A DNA stretch of 62,067 bases from JAIOTH01 sp964486685 (GTDB lineage Bacteria; Patescibacteriota; Patescibacteriia; UBA1558; S5-K13). Where the stretch lies: assembly GCA_964486685.1 (NCBI GenBank), contig CAZAOE010000005.1, positions 1 through 62,067 of the forward strand, read 5' to 3'. The translations under genes and the position numbers were made by a program. Numbering within the stretch: position 1 is the first letter of the stretch; each line of letters opens with the position of its first letter. Under the pieces are notes generated by a model. It had not been told where the DNA came from. It was given only the letters and a program-made list of their open reading frames with translations, and searched no databases. Shown here piece after piece: positions 57,767 through 62,067 of the stretch.

Positions 57767-58555
57767 CTATTTTAATATAATCCCTAGCTTTTTATTTTGA
57801 TTAGGGCTTTGAAAATCATAATCCCAATCTGCAATGGCCTGCCATAAAATATCTGGACTATAAACATAATTTTCACCTTTACGCGTTCCCGGGTCATTAG
57901 TAATTATTAAACCATCCTTAGTAAAGCCCTTTACAATTAACATGTGGTACAAAGGACCAGGTTGTTTAAAATTAGGATTACCTAATTCACGACCCGCACA
58001 AGGTAAAATTAAAGGATAACCAGTTTTAATTATTTCTTTAATCTCTTTAATAGATTCTAAATGGATAAGCTCTGCATTGAGATTTAAAAATTCCTTAGCC
58101 ATCTGAACAGTAGTGCTGGCTGACAAATCAAAATGCCCGCCATAATTCTCTAATTGCCAATCCACCATATCCCCAATATCTTCTAAAGCCGAGGCAATAC
58201 TAATCGCTTGATCATTTAAAAATGCCTGCACCATTAAAATTGAGGCCTCTTCACAACCTTCTTTATAAGGTTCCTCCCATTTTTGATCTGGCGATTGAAT
58301 CGTAAAAGGTACGGCTAAATTTATTTCTAAAATTTCTAATTTATCTTCTGCGACCTCTTTGGTTTTTATTTCCTGTTCTTCTGTTTCTGGGTTCTTCTGT
58401 TTCTCAACAACATCTTCAAACTTGATCTCTTCTGGTAATTCTATTTTTTCTGGCTCTGAAAAATATTCTTTAATCATTACTCGATTATTATAAAAAACAA
58501 AGCCTAAAATAATTAGGACCAACAAAAACAAATATATTTTAAAATCTTTTTTCAT
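57767..58555 (-). CDS. Membrane-anchored C39-like cysteine peptidase domain protein
   Basis: A 262-residue protein. It has an N-terminal TM (KIYLFLLVLIILGFVFY) and a charged linker, then a papain-like domain. EGCEEASILMVQAF carries the probable nucleophile Cys, PLYHMLIVKGFTKDGLIITN the His, and NDPGTRKG the Asp. This matches the C39_2/peptidase-like family in bacterial surface proteins. It probably acts outside the membrane. It overlaps the NUDIX gene by four bases at the end of the ruvA-femAB-mur operon. Confidence 0.78.
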   Translation of the reverse strand: MKKDFKIYLFLLVLIILGFVFYNNRVMIKEYFSEPEKIELPEEIKFEDVVEKQKNPETEEQEIKTKEVAEDKLEILEINLAVPFTIQSPDQKWEEPYKEGCEEASILMVQAFLNDQAISIASALEDIGDMVDWQLENYGGHFDLSASTTVQMAKEFLNLNAELIHLESIKEIKEIIKTGYPLILPCAGRELGNPNFKQPGPLYHMLIVKGFTKDGLIITNDPGTRKGENYVYSPDILWQAIADWDYDFQSPNQNKKLGIILK

Positions 58556-58941
58556 TCTAATTTATTATTCAAATATCTTCGACAAAATTCAATAACATTT
58601 GATGCTAAAGAATAATTTTTATAATCTTTTATCGGTAACCAAATAACCTTACTGTGTTCTGGCTCATTAGCCCGCGGTTCTCCTTTTACTATCTCTGCTA
58701 AAAAAATATGGGCGATAAAATTTTGACCATCTTTTTCAAATTCTATATTAGTTAGATATTTTATCAATTTTACTTCACACGCAATTTCTTCTCGAGCTTC
58801 CCGAATAGCTGCTTCTATTAAACTTTCCCCTTCTTCAACGTGACCACCGGGAAATTCATAATGTTGATCTTTGATTTTATAAAGTAATAATAATTTTTCA
58901 TCTTGAATAATTGCTGGGCCTGATAATAATATTTTTTCCAT
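58552..58941 (-). CDS. NUDIX hydrolase
   Basis: A 129-residue protein with NUDIX box GGHVEEGESLIEAAIREARE followed by EIACEV, complete apart from Gly replaced by Ala near the end. KVIWLPIKDYKNY closes the domain. It hydrolyses nucleoside diphosphate-linked compounds; the substrate is unknown. It is coupled to the C39 gene (ATGA overlap) and follows the mur ligase gene by one base. Confidence 0.88.
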   Translation of the reverse strand: MEKILLSGPAIIQDEKLLLLYKIKDQHYEFPGGHVEEGESLIEAAIREAREEIACEVKLIKYLTNIEFEKDGQNFIAHIFLAEIVKGEPRANEPEHSKVIWLPIKDYKNYSLASNVIEFCRRYLNNKLE

Positions 58942-58942
58942 A

Positions 58943-60250
58943 CTATTTTATCTCTTTTAATAACTCCTTAATCACTACTCTTTCATCCCAAGCAATCTTT
59001 CTGCCGCCAGCAACACAAATATACTGTTCTGCTCCTTTACCGGTTAAGAGCACTAAATCATCGGCTCGAGCTAATTTTAGGGCCTTTTTGATAGCTTCTC
59101 GTCTATTCTCCATTTTAAACAAATCTTTATCTAATATTTTTCCCTTTTCAATTGCCCCTTGAGCTACATTATTTATAATCTCCATTGGGTCATCATCATA
59201 AGGATCTTCATTGGTAACAATTACTATATCAGCTTTTTGGCCAGCCATTTGTCCTAAAATTGGTTGGCGAGATTTATCTCTCCCACCTCCACAAGAACCA
59301 AGCACATGAATTAATCTATTATAATGAAATAAATCTAAGGTTTTATAAAGTTGTTTTAAGCTCTCAATTTCCGGAGCATAATCTACTAAAATTCTAATTC
59401 CTTTTTTATTTTGAATAAATTCCATTCTGCCTGGGGTGCCTTCAAAATCCTGTAAATATTCACTCATTTTTTTTAAACTTAAACCCTGGGTAGAACAAAC
59501 CGCCAAAGCAGTTAAAATATTGTAAACATTAAATTCGCCTAATATATTTATTATAAAATCAATGTCCTGGACTTTAAACTTAGTACTAAAATCTTCCACT
59601 CTAATGTCCTGGGCCTGAAAATCGCTATCATTATTTATTGAAAAACTAAATTTCTGGTTTGCTTGATTATTAAAAAATTCTGTAAAATATTCATCGTCTT
59701 TATTAGCAATAATAACCTTTTCTGCTCCTACTTTTTTCTTGCACTTAGATAAATTTTTAAATAATTCTAATTTGGCCTGCTTATAGTTTTCAAATCCACC
59801 ATGAGATTCTAAGTGCTCAGGAGTTAAATTTGTAAAAACCGCTAGATCATAATCAATTCCTAAATGCCGGTATTGTTTAATTCCTTCAGAAGAAGTTTCA
59901 ATGATAGCATAATCACATTTCTCCTTGACCATACGCTTTAGTATTTTTTGTAAAGCTAAACGGCCCAACATGGTCATTTTTTTATTATTCAACCATTCTT
60001 GTTCATTAATTTTAAAACCAACTGTTGAAGTATAGCCAACCCTATAACCACCCTTTTCTAACAAAAAAGAAATCAAATTTACTACCGTGGACTTACCATT
60101 GGTGCCGGTCACTCCAATTACCTTTAACTTTCGAGAGGGGTAACCATATAAAAAAGCACCCAATAAAGATAATACTTTGTGGTAGAAACTTAAAATAAAC
60201 TGCGGAATAATTTTTTTTAATAGTTTTTTTAACATAAAGAAGTTTACCAA
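58943..60250 (-). CDS. Mur ligase family protein, MurE-like, without the usual N-terminal domain
   Basis: A 435-residue protein. After a short hydrophobic lead (IIPQFILSFYHKVLSLLGAF) comes VIGVTGTNGKSTVVNLISFL (ATP site, about residue 45), IIETSSEGIKQYRHLGI, VFTNLTPEHLESHGGFENYK (MurE type), GEFNVYNILTALAV, a C-terminal domain with DYAPEIESLKQLY, and DIVIVTNEDPYDDDP. Classical MurE (about 480-500) has an additional N-terminal UDP-binding domain, which is missing here. It would add an amino acid to a peptidoglycan precursor or similar. The ATG at 60235 (MLKKLL) is an alternative start. It directly abuts femAB. Confidence 0.85.
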   Translation of the reverse strand: MVNFFMLKKLLKKIIPQFILSFYHKVLSLLGAFLYGYPSRKLKVIGVTGTNGKSTVVNLISFLLEKGGYRVGYTSTVGFKINEQEWLNNKKMTMLGRLALQKILKRMVKEKCDYAIIETSSEGIKQYRHLGIDYDLAVFTNLTPEHLESHGGFENYKQAKLELFKNLSKCKKKVGAEKVIIANKDDEYFTEFFNNQANQKFSFSINNDSDFQAQDIRVEDFSTKFKVQDIDFIINILGEFNVYNILTALAVCSTQGLSLKKMSEYLQDFEGTPGRMEFIQNKKGIRILVDYAPEIESLKQLYKTLDLFHYNRLIHVLGSCGGGRDKSRQPILGQMAGQKADIVIVTNEDPYDDDPMEIINNVAQGAIEKGKILDKDLFKMENRREAIKKALKLARADDLVLLTGKGAEQYICVAGGRKIAWDERVVIKELLKEIK

Positions 60251-61228
60251 CTAAATAAACTTTTTTAAAACCTTATACAAGCTATATATCTTCTGATTAT
60301 AAACTAAATCAAATGTTCCGGGTAATTTTTTTTCCTCACCTCCAAAACCCTTTTTAAAACGAGTAAAACCAGCCCACTTATGTTTTGGCTGATCCACCGG
60401 GGAAATTCCCCAAAAATCATAAAGTTGATAGCCCTGGGACTTGGCCCATTCAATTTGCTCCCACTGTAATAAATGAGGAGCCATTAAATTTCTCTTCTGA
60501 TTAGCCGAAGCACCATGTAAATAGGTTACGGTATCGCCAAAACTAACCACAATATTGGCCGCTAAAACATCTTGCTCGTGTTTGGCAATCCATAAATTAA
60601 AATTTTCTAAAGCCAACATTTGGGCATAATATTTTTTATGATGAGCCGTAAAATCATTGCGTGCTGACGTTTTGGAAATTAAGCTGAAAAAAATATCTCT
60701 AGCCAATTCTTTGTCTTGAATTAACTCTATTTTTACTCCCTTTTTTTGGGCTAATTTAATATTATAACGAGTTTTCTGATGCAGTTGGGCTGATAATTCT
60801 TTTTCTAACTTAGTTAAATCTAATAATAAAGTTCGGCTGGGCTGAAAATCTTTAACTTGCTTAATATTTTCTAAATCAAAATTAAAAATAGGTTCAAAAC
60901 GAAAAAATACTTCACCCATTTCTTTGGTTTCAATGCTTAGGTCGCGAATGGCCTTTAAAATTAATTTTAAATATTTATTTTTATCCTGAACTTGATCAGC
61001 AATAATTGGTCCCCGGGCTAAATACAAATAACTATAATTTAAAAACAATTTTTTTTGGGTAATGGAAGCTATAGCTAAAATTTCATCTTTTTCTATATAA
61101 CCAATTTGCCAAATTTTATTACCCATGTCTTTCTGAAATTTATTCCAAGCAGAACTCTGCAAAAATTGCGAATATTTTTGCCCACTTATAAAATTATCTA
61201 ACTCTTGATTATTTAATTCTTTAATCAT
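60251..61228 (-). CDS. FemAB/FemX-like aminoacyl-tRNA-dependent peptidoglycan transferase
   Basis: A 325-residue double-GNAT protein: FLQSSAWNKFQKDMGNKIWQ at the N-terminus, LARGPII, RTLLLDLTKLEKELSAQLHQ KTRYNIKLAQKKGV, and the C-terminal LMAPHLLQWEQIEWAKSQGY followed by QLYDFWGI. Fem proteins add amino acids from aminoacyl-tRNA to the peptidoglycan stem peptide on lipid II. Its location between ruvA and a MurE-like ligase supports a cell-wall role. It overlaps ruvA by four bases. Confidence 0.88.
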   Translation of the reverse strand: MIKELNNQELDNFISGQKYSQFLQSSAWNKFQKDMGNKIWQIGYIEKDEILAIASITQKKLFLNYSYLYLARGPIIADQVQDKNKYLKLILKAIRDLSIETKEMGEVFFRFEPIFNFDLENIKQVKDFQPSRTLLLDLTKLEKELSAQLHQKTRYNIKLAQKKGVKIELIQDKELARDIFFSLISKTSARNDFTAHHKKYYAQMLALENFNLWIAKHEQDVLAANIVVSFGDTVTYLHGASANQKRNLMAPHLLQWEQIEWAKSQGYQLYDFWGISPVDQPKHKWAGFTRFKKGFGGEEKKLPGTFDLVYNQKIYSLYKVLKKFI

Positions 61229-61797
61229 TTTTTTAATAACTTTAGGGCTGCTTTAATTTTATCAGACACATTTTCTAAATCTTTAGGAATTTTATTATAA
61301 ACATTTCTAATTTCATCATCTGAAAAACCTAAAACGCTTAAAGCCGAAAAAATCTCATCTAATTGGCTACTTGCCCCTACTTCTTCTTGATTAGCTAATG
61401 CCCCAAACTTACTCTTCAGCTCTACAATAATTCTCTCCGCGGTCTTTTTACCAATTCCAGAAACCTTTTGAAACATTTCTGCATTCCCACTTATAATCGC
61501 CTCTTTTAAATTTGAGACGTCAGCAATTGACATTACATTTAAGGCCGATTTAGGGCCCACTCCCGAAACAGAAATCAATAATTTAAAAAATTCCCGACCA
61601 GCCAAATCTGTAAAGCCATATAATTCTTGAGCGTCTTCTCTTTGTTGGTGATAAATGTAAAAACTGACCTCTTCATCTAACTTAGCTTTAAACAAAATCT
61701 TTTCTGGTAAAAAAATCTCATAGCCAACATCTTTGACCACTAAAATAACATACTTTTCGGTCTTATTAATAATTTTTCCTTTTAAATAAGCAATCAT
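61225..61797 (-). CDS. ruvA: Holliday junction branch migration protein RuvA
   Basis: A 190-residue protein. It has an OB-fold N-terminus (MIAYLKGKIINKTEKYVILV), two helix-hairpin-helix motifs (LLISVSGVGPKSALNVMS and FQKVSGIGKKTAERIIVELK), and a C-terminal RuvB-binding domain (IFSALSVLGFSDDEIRNVYN). It binds junctions and recruits RuvB; ruvC is at 9274. First gene of a five-gene minus-strand operon. No Shine-Dalgarno sequence. Confidence 0.96.
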   Translation of the reverse strand: MIAYLKGKIINKTEKYVILVVKDVGYEIFLPEKILFKAKLDEEVSFYIYHQQREDAQELYGFTDLAGREFFKLLISVSGVGPKSALNVMSIADVSNLKEAIISGNAEMFQKVSGIGKKTAERIIVELKSKFGALANQEEVGASSQLDEIFSALSVLGFSDDEIRNVYNKIPKDLENVSDKIKAALKLLKK

Positions 61798-61804
61798 GGG
61801 CTTA

Positions 61805-61915
61805 GTATAAAGTATAAAGTTTCCACCAGGGGCGGACCTCCTCCAGGGGCGGACACAACGCCTCTGGCGGAAAAAGGTTAAAGTACTTTATTCTTTATAC
61901 TTTTACCTTTCTACT
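61805..61915. repeat. Composite repeat (AAAGTATAAAG arms with GC core)
   Basis: AGTATAAAGTATAAAG faces AAAGTACTTTATTCTTTATA across a GC core with CCAGGGGCGGAC twice (from about 61828 and 61842) and a facing CGCCTCTGGCGG. It lies just upstream of ruvA. Confidence 0.7.
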
Positions 61916-62012
61916 ATATATTATCTTAAGTTGAAATAAGAAGCAATCTATCCCTCACCTTTTCAAAAATTAATTTGCTCTGTTCTTATTAAAAAACTTT
62001 AAAGGTGGGGGG

Positions 62013-62067
62013 ATGAAGAAGATGAGATACATAGGTAACACTCTAAATTTACCAAAATCATTAATTT
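62013..62067 (+). CDS. Possible start of a gene cut by the window edge
   Basis: An ATG at 62013 after GGTGGGGGG opens a frame (MKKMRYIGNTLNLPKSLI) that runs off the window. It is too short to recognise, and its upstream region is part of an inverted repeat (61951-62012), so it may be chance. Confidence 0.2.
   Translation, partial: MKKMRYIGNTLNLPKSLI

Overview
The window looks like a piece of the chromosome of an AT-rich Candidate Phyla Radiation (Patescibacteria) bacterium, probably of the Parcubacteria side. This rests on the gene mix and style rather than on a 16S gene: short versions of housekeeping proteins (872-residue SMC, 659-residue IF-2), membrane GT-C glycosyltransferases with no biosynthetic pathways beside them, a GIY-YIG mini-nuclease, genome-encoded CCA on all four tRNAs, a core set of genes mostly without Shine-Dalgarno sequences, and intergenic spaces packed with palindromic repeats. 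TGA is used as a normal stop (for example at 5404-5406 and 49009-49011), so this is not one of the lineages that reads TGA as glycine.

Layout. 1-8050: cell-surface sugar transfer (two GT-C type membrane proteins and a DUF2079 membrane protein, two GT2 polyprenyl-phosphate sugar transferases, a phosphoglucose/phosphomannose isomerase). 8350-12250: yebC and ruvC, an inserted membrane-protein gene followed by a second copy of the ruvC 3' end, tRNA-Gly(UCC), and a frameshifted capA. 12460-26130: translation, folding and chromosome genes (tig, a MEMO1-AMMECR1 fusion, tsaD, tsaE, valS, rpmF, nusB, rnc, smc, rpsP), broken between tsaD and tsaE by a small accessory island. 26240-27260: tRNA-Gly(GCC), a 300-base field of nested palindromes, a GIY-YIG nuclease and a 55-residue orphan gene. 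27310-42600 (nearly all minus strand): a CDP-alcohol phosphatidyltransferase, an anchored glycosidase, an EamA transporter, an OLD-like ATPase/TOPRIM protein, a GT-B enzyme, a histidine kinase, a methyltransferase, a PilB-type ATPase, ftsH and rpsA. 42960-44930: a cassette bounded by 31-bp direct repeats, carrying a broken NUDIX gene and corA. 45000-49000: HD and HAD hydrolases, two receiver-like proteins, plsC, tRNA-Ile(UAU) and tRNA-Val(GAC). 49000-57700: a degenerate DHH protein, infB-rbfA-nrnA, clpP, rny, ymdB and HU. 57760-61800: a tight minus-strand operon, ruvA-femAB-murE-like-NUDIX-C39 peptidase.

The unusual content lies in the repeats and in traces of insertion. (1) The end of ruvC is present twice, 911 bases apart, with 17 synonymous changes but one conservative amino-acid change over 37 codons. 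This resembles an element that integrated into a gene and brought its own replacement 3' end. (2) GC-rich palindromes occur between genes, nested inside AT-rich repeats, directly at the CCA ends of tRNA genes, and apparently in frame inside rpsA, valS and rpsP. (3) A nested palindrome array sits between a tRNA and a GIY-YIG nuclease gene. (4) Several accessory genes have textbook -35/-10 promoters and AAGGAGG ribosome sites, unlike most housekeeping genes here, which suggests a separate acquired gene class. All calls come from reading the sequence; no database search was run.
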